Shown piece by piece: positions 32,415-40,008 of a stretch of DNA of 64,000 nucleotides. Source of the stretch: Obesumbacterium proteus (GTDB taxonomy: Bacteria; Pseudomonadota; Gammaproteobacteria; Enterobacterales; Enterobacteriaceae); the NCBI RefSeq assembly GCF_001586165.1, contig NZ_CP014608.1, forward strand, positions 4,278,001-4,342,000, read 5' to 3'. The notes below the pieces were generated by a model. It made no database searches. It was not told the origin of the DNA and worked only from the letters and a program-made list of their open reading frames with translations. Position numbers and translations under genes: made by a program. The first letter of the stretch is position 1. Every line of letters begins with the position of its first letter.

Positions 32415-32773
32415 ATCCCCTCCAGTTCGGTAATGACCACTTCCAGCTTGCCGCCCTTCACTAACTCCCCGCGCCGCACTCGGAAATCATCAATCTGCTC
32501 GTCGTCTTCCATGAATCCAGCATGCACAAGCGAATCAAAGACGGCCTTTTGCAAGTTGTCTAAGTCTCGGCGGCGTTTGTCTGGTACGTGGGCAGTGATT
32601 GAGAATTTGAGTCTGGAGGTGGTGTGAATATCGAGGTTTTGTTGCTGGATGATGGTGATAATGCTTTGTCGGTACTTTGTGCCTTTCTCGCTGATGTAGT
32701 GCCGTTGCCTTGCGTGTCGCCAATATGTGTTTAGGCTCGGCGGGTACGGCAGCGTTAGCCGGTATTCCCTCAT
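32411..32773 (-). CDS. rusA: Holliday junction resolvase RusA
   Basis: 120 residues. LPYPPSLNTYWRHARQRHYI at the N-terminus, then the acidic active site KRRRDLDNLQKAVFDSL and MEDDEQIDDFRV, matching the RusA Asp70/72/91 set. It resolves recombination intermediates before packaging. Confidence 0.92.
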   Translation of the reverse strand: MREYRLTLPYPPSLNTYWRHARQRHYISEKGTKYRQSIITIIQQQNLDIHTTSRLKFSITAHVPDKRRRDLDNLQKAVFDSLVHAGFMEDDEQIDDFRVRRGELVKGGKLEVVITELEGI

Positions 32774-33060
32774 AGTTTCAGCTTTCCCTCTGCAATCAGC
32801 GCGGCCTGAGTTCGTATTACTCCCTCAAGGTGTGCCATATGCGCTTCACCGGCGTCTGTACGCCTTGTCCTGCGGTCTATTTCATCGTGACATGCAGAGC
32901 ATGCCCAAGCGCCGAATAAGTCGTTAGGCTTCATCCCTACGCCGCACAATCCAGCCATTCGATAATGAGCTAGTACTACCGTCTCACTATTGCCGTTACA
33001 TATGCCGGGCAACCGCACTTGGCATTCTCGGCCTTGGGCTTCTTTCCGAAGGTTAGCCAT
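32770..33060 (-). CDS. DUF1364 protein (YbcO family, nuclease-like)
   Basis: 96 residues from MANLRKEAQGRECQVRLPGI. Cys/His pattern C-x(4-6)-C, HYRMAGLCGVGMKPNDL, WACSACHDEIDRR fits the HNH-like zinc fold of YbcO. In DLP12 ybcO lies just before rus, the same order as here. Confidence 0.85.
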   Translation of the reverse strand: MANLRKEAQGRECQVRLPGICNGNSETVVLAHYRMAGLCGVGMKPNDLFGAWACSACHDEIDRRTRRTDAGEAHMAHLEGVIRTQAALIAEGKLKL

Positions 33061-33406
33061 TCTCACTCTCCTTCATCATCAGGTAGACGATCATGGCATC
33101 TCGAAGAGGCTCGCTATCACTGTCACTATCCCAATTGATGTCGATGCAGTATTCTTTCAGAATCGGCCATGCATCTGATGGGCAGCTAGTAAAACTGAAA
33201 CCATGCTGCGCCCTGCTCAACTTGCCGTCGTTAATCACAAATACGGCGCGACCAGAGATATCGAAACAAATCCAATCTTTGAGTTCGGGGTGACGTGAGA
33301 TTGCTACTAATTTATTAATCTCAAAGTCACTCATCTTGCTGTAGTTACGTGAGGTTGCTATCAGTCGGTTTATTTCATCGTCGCTTATCTTGCTGTAATC
33401 AGTCAT
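33053..33406 (-). CDS. Hypothetical nin-region protein with an internal repeat
   Basis: 117 residues. Two tandem copies near the N-terminus: YSKISDDEINRLIATSR and YSKMSDFEINKLVAISR. The middle part, WICFDISGRAVFVINDGKLS, resembles phage proteins with a DUF2591-like fold. Overlaps on both sides suggest coupling. Confidence 0.6.
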   Translation of the reverse strand: MTDYSKISDDEINRLIATSRNYSKMSDFEINKLVAISRHPELKDWICFDISGRAVFVINDGKLSRAQHGFSFTSCPSDAWPILKEYCIDINWDSDSDSEPLRDAMIVYLMMKESENG

Positions 33407-33566
33407 GTCTATTCCTTGCTCGCACTCTCAGCCAACGCACATCGTGAAGGTGGGCGCTGTAGTTGAAAGTCACTGTTGATATGGGTTGGGGTTTACTGCG
33501 TGGAGTGGATTTGTTGAAGATTAAGTTGTCTATCGTTATTCGTGTCGGACTTCGCTGTCGCTTCAT
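33399..33566 (-). CDS. ninE: NinE-like protein
   Basis: 55 residues after CAGGAG. Starts MKRQRSPTRITIDNLIFNKS and contains TFNYSAHLHDVRWLRVRARN, very close to the lambda NinE core (FNYTAHLWDIRWLR). Overlaps ninB by 4 bp. Function unknown. Confidence 0.8.
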   Translation of the reverse strand: MKRQRSPTRITIDNLIFNKSTPRSKPQPISTVTFNYSAHLHDVRWLRVRARNRHD

Positions 33567-34003
33567 GCTGCTGAACTCCTGTTGTGTTGTTGAGCCCAGC
33601 GCATCGCGGCTATGGCATCATCACCGAACTTAACGTTATGCTCTGCACCAAATGCCTGTATCAGCTCTATCAGGTCACGCATTTCACCCACAGTCATTCG
33701 ACTAGTTGATTGCCCAAGCACAACAAAGCCGCCCTCAATACCCGGTGCTGACCGTTGGCCTTTGAGTGATGCGGTGAATATGTGCTTCCAGTCTTCACTG
33801 CTGAGCGTTAACCCATGCCAAATGACTTGCTCACTGATATCGTTAAGCATTGCCCATAGGCGCGCGTTCTGGTCTAGGGTTCTGGTTCGCTCTTGGATGG
33901 TTACTACGAGGGGTGAATCTGGATTGACTGGGAGTGACTGGATGAACTGGATGGCGTTTTGCTGTCGGTGTCGGTCTATCAGAAAATAGGCCTGTTTATT
34001 CAT
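33563..34003 (-). CDS. ninB: Recombination protein NinB
   Basis: 146 residues from MNKQAYFLIDRHRQQNAIQF. SPLVVTIQERTRTLDQNARL and WAMLNDISEQV are the NinB (Orf) signature. Orf binds ssDNA and SSB and replaces RecFOR for lambda recombination. Confidence 0.9.
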   Translation of the reverse strand: MNKQAYFLIDRHRQQNAIQFIQSLPVNPDSPLVVTIQERTRTLDQNARLWAMLNDISEQVIWHGLTLSSEDWKHIFTASLKGQRSAPGIEGGFVVLGQSTSRMTVGEMRDLIELIQAFGAEHNVKFGDDAIAAMRWAQQHNRSSAA

Positions 34004-34287
34004 CACTCCCCCTTAACCTTGATGCCAGCTGCGCGGATCGCTTTAATTGCATCTTCCTTAAAATTGAATACACCATCTGACCAAACATATCTCTCACCGC
34101 TATCGATTTGCTTCAGGCTTGGCAGCTCCACCTCCACCGCCTCGCGGCTTGCTTGCCATGCCCACCACTGACCATCAATTATCTCGTCCGTGTAACCATC
34201 ATCACAACGCAGACATTCCCAGCCATCCATAGGCTCGCATTCGTTATTTTTTTCCCATGCCGCTTCAAACTGTTCACGACCTGTCAT
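34003..34287 (-). CDS. Hypothetical phage protein (94 aa)
   Basis: Start MTGREQFEAAWEKNNECEPM chosen after GGAGATAATC. Pattern REQFEAAW with DGQWWAWQASREAVEVELP is common in enterobacterial phage Eae/Ead-type proteins. ATGA overlap with ninB. Confidence 0.65.
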   Translation of the reverse strand: MTGREQFEAAWEKNNECEPMDGWECLRCDDGYTDEIIDGQWWAWQASREAVEVELPSLKQIDSGERYVWSDGVFNFKEDAIKAIRAAGIKVKGE

Positions 34288-34289
34288 GA

Positions 34290-35627
34290 TTATCTCCACT
34301 CCGATGCTTGCTTGTTGTCATTCTGATTGGCAGCGTACCGGCGCGCGGCCTCATCCTGTTCAATGTTGACGAAGTGTCCATTCTTCCATCCCATGTAAAA
34401 CGTCTTTGGCTGGCCAGAACGATATTTCCCAACGATGATTTCGGCGATCCCCTTCATGTTGCTGTTGTCGTGATAAACCTCATCGCGGTACGGGAAGATA
34501 ATCACGTCTGCATCCTGCTCGATCGCCCCTGAGTCCTTCAGGTCTGCCAGAGTTGGGCGCTTGTCAGGTCGAGTCTCAACACCACGATTAAGCTGTGAGA
34601 GCAAGATAACGGGTACTTTGCTGCGCAGGCTGAACTGCTTGAGCTTCCGTGTAATCTCTCCGATCGCTATGTCGTTACGCTCTGCCTTTGGCTTTTTCAT
34701 CAGGCCGAGGTAGTCGATAGAAACAAAGCTGAGGCCGCCGTCCATGTTCAACCGTTCGGCATGTGAGATTATTTCATCAACGCTCATCGCCTCATCAAGC
34801 ACATAGTTCTCTTCGCCCTGAAGCATGCCGGTGGCGGCTGTTAGTCGAGTGAACTGCTCGGGGATCATATCCAGAGGGTTACGCAGTGCGCCGATAGCTA
34901 GACCAGAGCGATCCGCAACATGGCGTTCGACGACCTGCATCTCTGACATCTCCATGGAAATCATTAGGCCGCGTCCTTTCTGGTGACCAATTGAGTTGCC
35001 GATGTTGATCGCCAGTTCCGTTTTACCCATACCCGGTCGCCCAGCGATGATTATCAGGTCAGTGCGATCGAATCCCCCGTACTCGTTATCCATCGGCTCA
35101 ATACCGGTTTTGAGATACAAGCCTGACTCAGCGCCTTTCATGCGTTTCTCCAGAACATCCATGTAGTCCGGCAGTAGGTCACCAATCTTGCGCGGCAGCC
35201 GGTCATTGGTTTCGAATTGCAGGTTCGATAAAATACCGCTGACTTCGGCGATCCGCTCGTTTAGGTCATGAGTGCCAGCTTCACGAAGCAACGAAGCCGC
35301 CTTGGTTAACTCAGCCTCCCCCTTTCGCAACATCCAGCACTGGCGAACACGCTTAGCCCACGCCTTGATGTTTGCAGCAGACTTGCAGCGGGCAGATACC
35401 GACAAAACCAGATCCCGAGTTTCACCAGCCACCCCCTCCTGAACCGTAAACGGGTCAATCGGTTCGCACTTGTTCAGCAGCGCAACGATAACGCGGTACA
35501 TGTTCTGCAAGTGGAAGTTCGCAAAAGCCTCGGCAGGCAGCTTCCCTGCGATTTCAAGGCAATCAACGTGGTCACCCTTGATAATCATTGAGCCAATCAG
35601 CTGCTCTTCAAAATCGTAACTGTCCAT
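34290..35627 (-). CDS. Replicative DNA helicase (DnaB-type, replaces lambda P)
   Basis: 445 residues. N-terminal DnaB domain (FEEQLIGSMIIKGDHVDCLE), RecA-like core: LIIIAGRPGMGKTELAINIG (Walker A), LSFVSIDYLGLMK (Walker B) and VPVILLSQLNRGVETRPDKR (H3). It provides its own helicase instead of recruiting host DnaB. The start overlaps the O stop (TGATG). As in P22 gene 12. Confidence 0.92.
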   Translation of the reverse strand: MDSYDFEEQLIGSMIIKGDHVDCLEIAGKLPAEAFANFHLQNMYRVIVALLNKCEPIDPFTVQEGVAGETRDLVLSVSARCKSAANIKAWAKRVRQCWMLRKGEAELTKAASLLREAGTHDLNERIAEVSGILSNLQFETNDRLPRKIGDLLPDYMDVLEKRMKGAESGLYLKTGIEPMDNEYGGFDRTDLIIIAGRPGMGKTELAINIGNSIGHQKGRGLMISMEMSEMQVVERHVADRSGLAIGALRNPLDMIPEQFTRLTAATGMLQGEENYVLDEAMSVDEIISHAERLNMDGGLSFVSIDYLGLMKKPKAERNDIAIGEITRKLKQFSLRSKVPVILLSQLNRGVETRPDKRPTLADLKDSGAIEQDADVIIFPYRDEVYHDNSNMKGIAEIIVGKYRSGQPKTFYMGWKNGHFVNIEQDEAARRYAANQNDNKQASEWR

Positions 35628-36682
35628 CAATCCTCCCTCGTCAAAATTTCATCAATTTTTTCTTGCCTCAGCGCTGTCTCGATCCCGTACTTCTTGCCAT
35701 CAGGATTCTCACCGCAAGCCCATTTTGTTGGTGTGTACCCATGGGCTAGATAACCGTTCAGGAACGTGTTTATCTCCGTAGGTTGAGCTTCTAGGTCTTT
35801 GCACTGCTTCAGATAAGATTGCCATAGGCGCTTTAGGCCTTTCTCGACCGTCGCCGATACGCTAATGATTTTTGGTAGGCCGTACTTCTCAGCCTTGGTG
35901 TTCCAAGTTTCTTTCAGCCGATCACGGTCAAATGGTGGCATGGCGGCTCTTGGATTTGCTCCCTTAGCTCGAGGGTTAGTTCCTGCTTGACGGGGTGTTT
36001 TTTTGCTCACATCCAGCAAGCCCACATCGTGGGTTTGGGTATGTTTTAATTCTTGTTTAATAACTTCTTGTTCATGTACTCCGCACTTACCTTCGGAGTT
36101 ACCTTCTGGTGAATGGCTTAAAGCCGCGCCAGCACTGGGTTTGTTACCCTCGCTATTACCTCCGGATTTACCTCCGGCATCATTACCTCCGGCTATACCG
36201 CTTAAAGCCGCGCCAGCACTGGGTTTGTTACCTTCGGCACCATTTTTGTGGTTATTCCCATTTTCTTGATCAGCTATGAGCTGGTAATCGCTATAGTTTG
36301 TGATTGATATCACTGTCCCATGGCGGTTACCTGAATAACTCAACATGCCCTGTGATACAAAAAAGTCCAACATTCGGCGAACCTGCTGAGGGCTTTTCTC
36401 TTTACCTTCTGCATCGCGTAATTTTCGACACAATAGGTCATATTTGGTGACCAACTGCCCCGCCGCCAATGACCATTCGACACCGTTAAAGCTAACTGTA
36501 CGGGGTTTGTGAGTGGCTTGACCGATCAGCCTGACCCATAAGGCCAACTTACCAACATCAAGCGCCCAATCAGCGGAGAGGAGACTTCTGAATAGGGCAA
36601 AGTGCCCCATCTTCTGGTTCTCCATCCTGATACTCCTGACGACCGTTTTATCAACAAAGTTCGCATAAGCAACGTTACCCAT
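35627..36682 (-). CDS. O: Replication initiator O
   Basis: 351 residues from MGNVAYANFVDKTVVRSIRM. The winged-helix N domain includes LLSADWALDVGKLALWVRLI. The middle holds Gly-rich repeats (EGNKPSAGAALS occurs twice) encoded by iteron DNA, and the C-terminus PPFDRDRLKETWNTKAEKYG meets the helicase. Repeats within O are the likely origin (36087-36237), as in lambda. Confidence 0.85.
   Translation of the reverse strand: MGNVAYANFVDKTVVRSIRMENQKMGHFALFRSLLSADWALDVGKLALWVRLIGQATHKPRTVSFNGVEWSLAAGQLVTKYDLLCRKLRDAEGKEKSPQQVRRMLDFFVSQGMLSYSGNRHGTVISITNYSDYQLIADQENGNNHKNGAEGNKPSAGAALSGIAGGNDAGGKSGGNSEGNKPSAGAALSHSPEGNSEGKCGVHEQEVIKQELKHTQTHDVGLLDVSKKTPRQAGTNPRAKGANPRAAMPPFDRDRLKETWNTKAEKYGLPKIISVSATVEKGLKRLWQSYLKQCKDLEAQPTEINTFLNGYLAHGYTPTKWACGENPDGKKYGIETALRQEKIDEILTRED
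36087..36237. other. ori: Putative phage replication origin with iterons inside O
   Basis: TTACCTCCGG at 36156, 36168 and 36183, with variants TTACCTTCGG at 36087 and 36228 and TTACCTTCTGG near 36099. A 33-bp direct repeat is at 36116-36148 and 36200-36232. The position inside O matches lambdoid ori. Confidence 0.6.
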
Positions 36683-36824
36683 CGTTCTTACCCTCACTGG
36701 CTTTCTTCTCTGGTAGCAAAGCCTTTAACTTCTGAATAAATCCCAAGTTAACCGAGCGTAAAAACTGATCTCTTATGATGCTTTTATGAGTACTTTGCTG
36801 GACATATCTCCAGTCTTTTTGCAT
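36675..36824 (-). CDS. Small protein between cII and O (49 aa)
   Basis: ATG after an optimal AGGAGG. Product MQKDWRYVQQSTHKSIIRDQ, then FLRSVNLGFIQKLKALLPEK. Overlaps the O start by 8 bp. A conserved-looking helical protein. Function unknown. Confidence 0.6.
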   Translation of the reverse strand: MQKDWRYVQQSTHKSIIRDQFLRSVNLGFIQKLKALLPEKKASEGKNDG

Positions 36825-36845
36825 ACTAACCTCCTGTGAATGAGC

Positions 36846-37139
36846 TCAAAAATTCATAGTGATCTGAGAGTCGTCAGCTGTTCCCGCAGTTGGCGACTTT
36901 TTCTTTTGTGGCAATACCGATTCCACAGCCTGACGCGCTACCTCACGAATCAAACTGGTTTCCCATACCTTCTCTAGCAGTACGAACATCGTTGCCATGT
37001 CGCGGATATTTAGGCGGCTTACTTTCGATTCGTGCCACCCTGCTTGCTTTGCTAACTCTCGGTTAGTCTTCTGCATCATCCGGCAGCGGAGTTCTGTCTC
37101 CACTTCGTTGATGCGCTTGCTATAACTTGCATGTTCCAT
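36846..37139 (-). CDS. cII: CII-like transcription activator
   Basis: 97 residues. RCRMMQKTNRELAKQAGWHE, then SKVSRLNIRDMATMFVLLEK, matches the lambda CII HTH and tetramer region. It sits between cro and O downstream of nutR, the normal cII place, and would promote lysogeny through cI expression. Confidence 0.8.
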   Translation of the reverse strand: MEHASYSKRINEVETELRCRMMQKTNRELAKQAGWHESKVSRLNIRDMATMFVLLEKVWETSLIREVARQAVESVLPQKKKSPTAGTADDSQITMNF

Positions 37140-37171
37140 TGATTAAAATTTCCGTGTTGAATAAATAGTTA

Positions 37172-37190
37172 CACCACCGGTTGGTGGTTG
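37172..37190 (-). terminator. Hairpin after nutR (tR1 candidate)
   Basis: ACCACC/GGTGGT stem-loop between nutR and cII without a long T-run, consistent with a Rho-assisted tR1. Low specificity. Confidence 0.35.
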
Positions 37191-37203
37191 GGTTTTTCAC
37201 CAA

Positions 37204-37248
37204 ACGCCTTTTCGGCATAGGGTGAGAGATCAGATTGTTTAAAGAGCG
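37204..37248 (-). promoter_or_regulatory. nutR: boxA and boxB for N antitermination
   Basis: Minus strand: boxA CGCTCTTTAAACA (37248-37236), then boxB ATGCC-GAAAA-GGCGT (37218-37204), a 5-bp stem with the GAAAA pentaloop known from lambda nutL. Located directly after cro, as in lambda. Confidence 0.85.
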
Positions 37249-37255
37249 GTGTTGC

Positions 37256-37483
37256 TTAAGCTGCTTGATCCGGATGAGGGAACAAGTGCGGTAAATCAGG
37301 TCGAATTTCGTAAGCCTGAATTTCTCCACCAGTAGCATTCACGACATGATCTACATGCTCTGGTGACACCTTCGCCTTATTGTGAAGCCACTTATAAACC
37401 GCCTGCTGACTGAGACCGCAAGCAGCGCCAAGTTTTTTCTGAGAACCAACTAAGGCAATGGCGGTTTTAATTACATTATTCAT
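37256..37483 (-). CDS. cro: Cro repressor
   Basis: 75 residues from MNNVIKTAIALVGSQKKLGA. The ATG at 37483 is chosen because GGAGG lies 6 nt before it. HTH KKLGAACGLSQQAVYKWLHN is typical of Cro/YdaS-type proteins. Divergent from cI and driven by TTGACT-17-TATTAT. Confidence 0.85.
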   Translation of the reverse strand: MNNVIKTAIALVGSQKKLGAACGLSQQAVYKWLHNKAKVSPEHVDHVVNATGGEIQAYEIRPDLPHLFPHPDQAA

Positions 37484-37484
37484 A

Positions 37485-37577
37485 ACAACCTCCATTGTTT
37501 ATCAAAACAAATAATAAAACCAAGGTTGTTATTAGTCAACAACTACAGTGCTTTTGATTGTAAACAACCGAGGTTGT
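37485..37577. promoter_or_regulatory. OR-like operator region with PR and PRM
   Basis: Operators with consensus ACAACC-N2-GGTTGT: 37564-37577 (perfect), 37516-37529 (one mismatch), 37485-37498 (weaker), and possibly 37539-37552. PR (minus) is TTGACT 37539-37534, 17 nt, TATTAT 37516-37511. The cI promoter (plus) is TTGATT 37554-37559, 17 nt, TACTAT 37577-37582. Confidence 0.8.
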
Positions 37578-37588
37578 ACTATTACCGC

Positions 37589-38323
37589 ATGAAAATGACA
37601 CTTGCTGAAAGATTGAAGCTTGCGAGAAAGCAATCCGAGTTATCCCAAGGTAAATTGGGAGAAATGGTTGGTATATCTCAGGCTGCAATCCAAAAAATAG
37701 AATCTGGGAAGGCTTTGAAATCAACAAAGCTTGTTGAGCTTTCTCGCGCATTAAAGGTTCGCCCTGAGTGGTTGGCGGAGGGGATAGAACCAATGCGGGG
37801 AGATGTTGCGATCATTGATAGTAGGGAATCATCCATACCACCTGAAAGCGAGTGGGGAACCGTTGATGCATGGGATAGCAAAACCCCATTACCCGATGAT
37901 GAGGTAGAGGTGCCATTTTTAAAGGATATAGAATTTGCATGTGGTAATGGAAGCTTCTGTGACGAGGACTACAACGGCTTTAAGTTACGATTTTCAAAAG
38001 CTACTCTCCGTAGGGTAGGGGCTAACACGGATGGGTCAGGAGTTCTATGTTTCCCTGCGCGCGGCAATAGCATGGAGCCAGTGATACCAAATGGCGCAAC
38101 CGTAGCTGTTGATACTGATAATAAGCGCATAGTTGATGGTGAGTTATACGCCATAAACCAAGATGGACTAAAGCGCATAAAACAACTTTATCGTAGGCCG
38201 GGTGGCATTGTTGAGATTAGGAGCTTTAATCGTGACGAGCACCCTGATGAATCTGCAATGGAGAATGAACTGGAGATTATAGGGTTCGTATTCTGGTACT
38301 CCGTGATTCGTTATCGTAGATAG
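37589..38323 (+). CDS. cI: CI repressor (HTH plus S24 peptidase)
   Basis: 244 residues from MKMTLAERLKLARKQSELSQ, an HTH_XRE domain (GKLGEMVGISQAAIQKIESG). C-terminal LexA/S24 domain: catalytic Ser in ARGNSMEPVIPNGATVAVDT and Lys in YAINQDGLKRIKQLYRRPG; the cleavage region is near residue 115-120 (FACGNGSF, Cys-Gly site). The mRNA likely begins at or near the ATG (leaderless). SOS-cleavable by RecA. Confidence 0.92.
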   Translation: MKMTLAERLKLARKQSELSQGKLGEMVGISQAAIQKIESGKALKSTKLVELSRALKVRPEWLAEGIEPMRGDVAIIDSRESSIPPESEWGTVDAWDSKTPLPDDEVEVPFLKDIEFACGNGSFCDEDYNGFKLRFSKATLRRVGANTDGSGVLCFPARGNSMEPVIPNGATVAVDTDNKRIVDGELYAINQDGLKRIKQLYRRPGGIVEIRSFNRDEHPDESAMENELEIIGFVFWYSVIRYRR

Positions 38324-38432
38324 CCAACCTTCCGTGATGCTGGTTTAGCCCAGTGGCCTGAGGATACGTTCTAGTCGTAGCTAACATGACAACAAACCAC
38401 GAAAAAATTTAAAGCTTAAAAAGGGAAGTATT

Positions 38433-38744
38433 ATGTCTGATGTTAAGAATATAACGCCGGAACAGCTAGCTCTAAAGGTAACAATGGAAATGCTGATGGA
38501 ACACCTTGAAGAGTCACAATCAAAGGATCCTGAGTTCGTTTGCCCAGTTTGTCACAAGTCATCTTTTACAGTTCCAGTATCATCAAAAGACCCAACAAAA
38601 CCGATGATTGTTACAATGCCGCTTCCTCACTCAGAAGGTAGAGGAATATGGAACTTCCAAATTATGTGCAACATCTGCGCTCATTCAATGTATTTCAATA
38701 CAGGTAAAATCTGCTCATTATTAAAAGAAAAAGGTAAAATATGA
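38433..38744 (+). CDS. Zinc-ribbon protein downstream of cI
   Basis: 103 residues after AAGGGAAG. Four-Cys ribbon: FVCPVCHKSSF and IMCNICAHSMYF. N-terminal helix LALKVTMEMLMEHLEES. Co-oriented with cI and ended by the 39201 terminator, so probably expressed in the lysogen. Function unknown. Candidate superinfection-exclusion partner of the next gene. Confidence 0.6.
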   Translation: MSDVKNITPEQLALKVTMEMLMEHLEESQSKDPEFVCPVCHKSSFTVPVSSKDPTKPMIVTMPLPHSEGRGIWNFQIMCNICAHSMYFNTGKICSLLKEKGKI

Positions 38745-39202
38745 ATTCCGGTTGCTTTGATGAGTTTATCTGGGCTACCGATGAGAAGAAAAAGTCATCA
38801 GGGAAAAAGGCCAAACGTGCTAAACTAGAAAATCAAGATGGCAGCAGTATGTTTGTTGCTGAGTTCGTAACCATTAAATACGAGGAGGAACAGATGAGTA
38901 ATCAATCACCACATTTGAAAGTTCCTCTGACTTTCAAATCAGCATTATGGTTGTCACTTGGCGTTATCACTATCGTAATCGCATCTGCATGGACTGCCTT
39001 TACTTATCTCGATTCTAAAATTGAGTCTTCACGTATTAATACAGAAGCTAAAATAGAAGCTCTTGGCGCTGACACTAGAGCGCACTTCGAGTCATCTAGA
39101 CTAGAAGCAAAAACTGATAACTCTGCTATTAATGCACAACTTCAAGCCATATCAAACAGCATGGCTGAATTGAACGGAAGACTATCTAAAGACTCGAAAT
39201 AA
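38741..39202 (+). CDS. Membrane-anchored coiled-coil protein downstream of cI
   Basis: 153 residues if started at the ATGA overlap, or 102 residues from the ATG at 38894, which follows a strong GAGGAGGAACAG. Membrane helix ALWLSLGVITIVIASAWTAF, then a coiled coil (ESSRINTEAKIEALGADTRA). The lysine-rich region before the second start would be cytoplasmic. Probably lysogenic conversion or exclusion. Unproven. Confidence 0.6.
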   Translation: MNSGCFDEFIWATDEKKKSSGKKAKRAKLENQDGSSMFVAEFVTIKYEEEQMSNQSPHLKVPLTFKSALWLSLGVITIVIASAWTAFTYLDSKIESSRINTEAKIEALGADTRAHFESSRLEAKTDNSAINAQLQAISNSMAELNGRLSKDSK

Positions 39203-39225
39203 CCCCGCCGCCGAGCGGGGTTTTT
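39201..39225 (+). terminator. Terminator of the cI operon
   Basis: AACCCCGC/GCGGGGTT 8-bp stem followed by TTTTT on the plus strand. Confidence 0.85.
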
Positions 39226-39232
39226 ATTGCCC

Positions 39233-39424
39233 TCACTCCTTCATCGCCTCCGCTGCCATTATGTACGTCGCCCTTCTCTTTTCGTCATACTCAATCTGCG
39301 CGAAAGATTCCAACATCGAAATGATGTACTCCTTCGTCACCTCTTGCTTGTAAGACACCAGATTCAGCGTTGCCTTTCCCACCGCTTCGCATAGGTCGTT
39401 ATAGCCGATCGCGTTCTTATCCAT
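39233..39424 (-). CDS. YmgB/AriR-like small protein
   Basis: 63 residues from MDKNAIGYNDLCEAVGKATL, after AGGAGGTCAT. ATLNLVSYKQEVTKEYIISM, then LESFAQIEYDEKRRATYIMA, resembles the helical YmgB/AriR family (LGQAVTNLML...NIILSLIHSLE). These modulate stress and biofilm. Similarity is moderate. Confidence 0.5.
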   Translation of the reverse strand: MDKNAIGYNDLCEAVGKATLNLVSYKQEVTKEYIISMLESFAQIEYDEKRRATYIMAAEAMKE

Positions 39425-39543
39425 ATGACCTCCTGTTTTGCTCACTTTATCACCATAAACCAAATATTTCTCAGTTTTGATTGAAAATAAAAAACAACAA
39501 AAACAACCAAATAAAACAAAAAAGGATTAAACCGAAAAATAAA

Positions 39544-39585
39544 ACAACCATCGTTGTTGACACAATAACAACTATGGTTTTAAAT
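39544..39585 (+). promoter_or_regulatory. PL-like promoter with two repressor operators
   Basis: TTGACA (39557-39562), 17-nt spacer, TTAAAT (39580-39585). Operators ACAACC-AT-CGTTGT (39544-39557) and ACAACT-AT-GGTTTT (39568-39581) match the cI/cro operator consensus, so CI shuts both early promoters. Confidence 0.78.
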
Positions 39586-39629
39586 AACCACACCAACACG
39601 GCAGCACACCAGATCACCGGAAGCTGCCA

Positions 39630-39675
39630 GCTCTTTAACAATCTGATGCTTTACCACTTTATGCCGAGAAGGTGT
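39630..39675 (+). promoter_or_regulatory. nutL: boxA and boxB
   Basis: boxA GCTCTTTAACA (39630-39640), then boxB ATGCC-GAGAA-GGTGT (39661-39675), stem with two G-U pairs and a GNRNA pentaloop. The intervening AACAATCTGAT is shared with nutR. Confidence 0.8.
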
Positions 39676-39742
39676 TTAGTGTGAAAAATGTCAGTTACAG
39701 GTCGTTTATATAGCGGCCTGTGCCGGACAAATGGAGGTTCTT

Positions 39743-39898
39743 ATGAATGCAAGAGAACGATGCAGGGCTAAGCGCCATGCGATACGAGAAAAAGAACGGA
39801 TGATTGCAGCAGCTACAGGTTGCAACTACCGGACTTCATTGCCTGCCTCATTATACGCAGCGGGTCACCGTAAGAGCGAGAGTGTGACAGCGAGGTAG
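39743..39898 (+). CDS. N: Antitermination protein N
   Basis: 51 residues after GGAGG. N-terminal arginine-rich motif NARERCRAKRHAIREKERMI (boxB binding). C-terminal SLYAAGHRKSESVTAR matches the end of P22 gp24 (LYAAGHRKSKQITAR). Shorter than lambda N (107 aa) because the middle is missing. First gene after nutL. Confidence 0.82.
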   Translation: MNARERCRAKRHAIREKERMIAAATGCNYRTSLPASLYAAGHRKSESVTAR

Positions 39899-40008
39899 TT
39901 TCCTACCTCGTTTTACTAACCTTTAGGCTTAGGTGGTTTGGGTGTTGGGCGGGGAATAGCGTGATTGGGGACTATATCTCTACAGGTCATTGTGTTCACT
40001 TAAACAAT

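Noticed and set aside
37526..37588. Upstream extension of cI to 37526
   Set aside because: It would run through operators and the promoter, with no ribosome site; the ATG at 37589 fits the HTH start and the predicted transcript.
39481..39684. 67-codon Asn/Lys-rich plus-strand frame
   Set aside because: Spans PL operators, promoter and boxA; low-complexity, no ribosome site.
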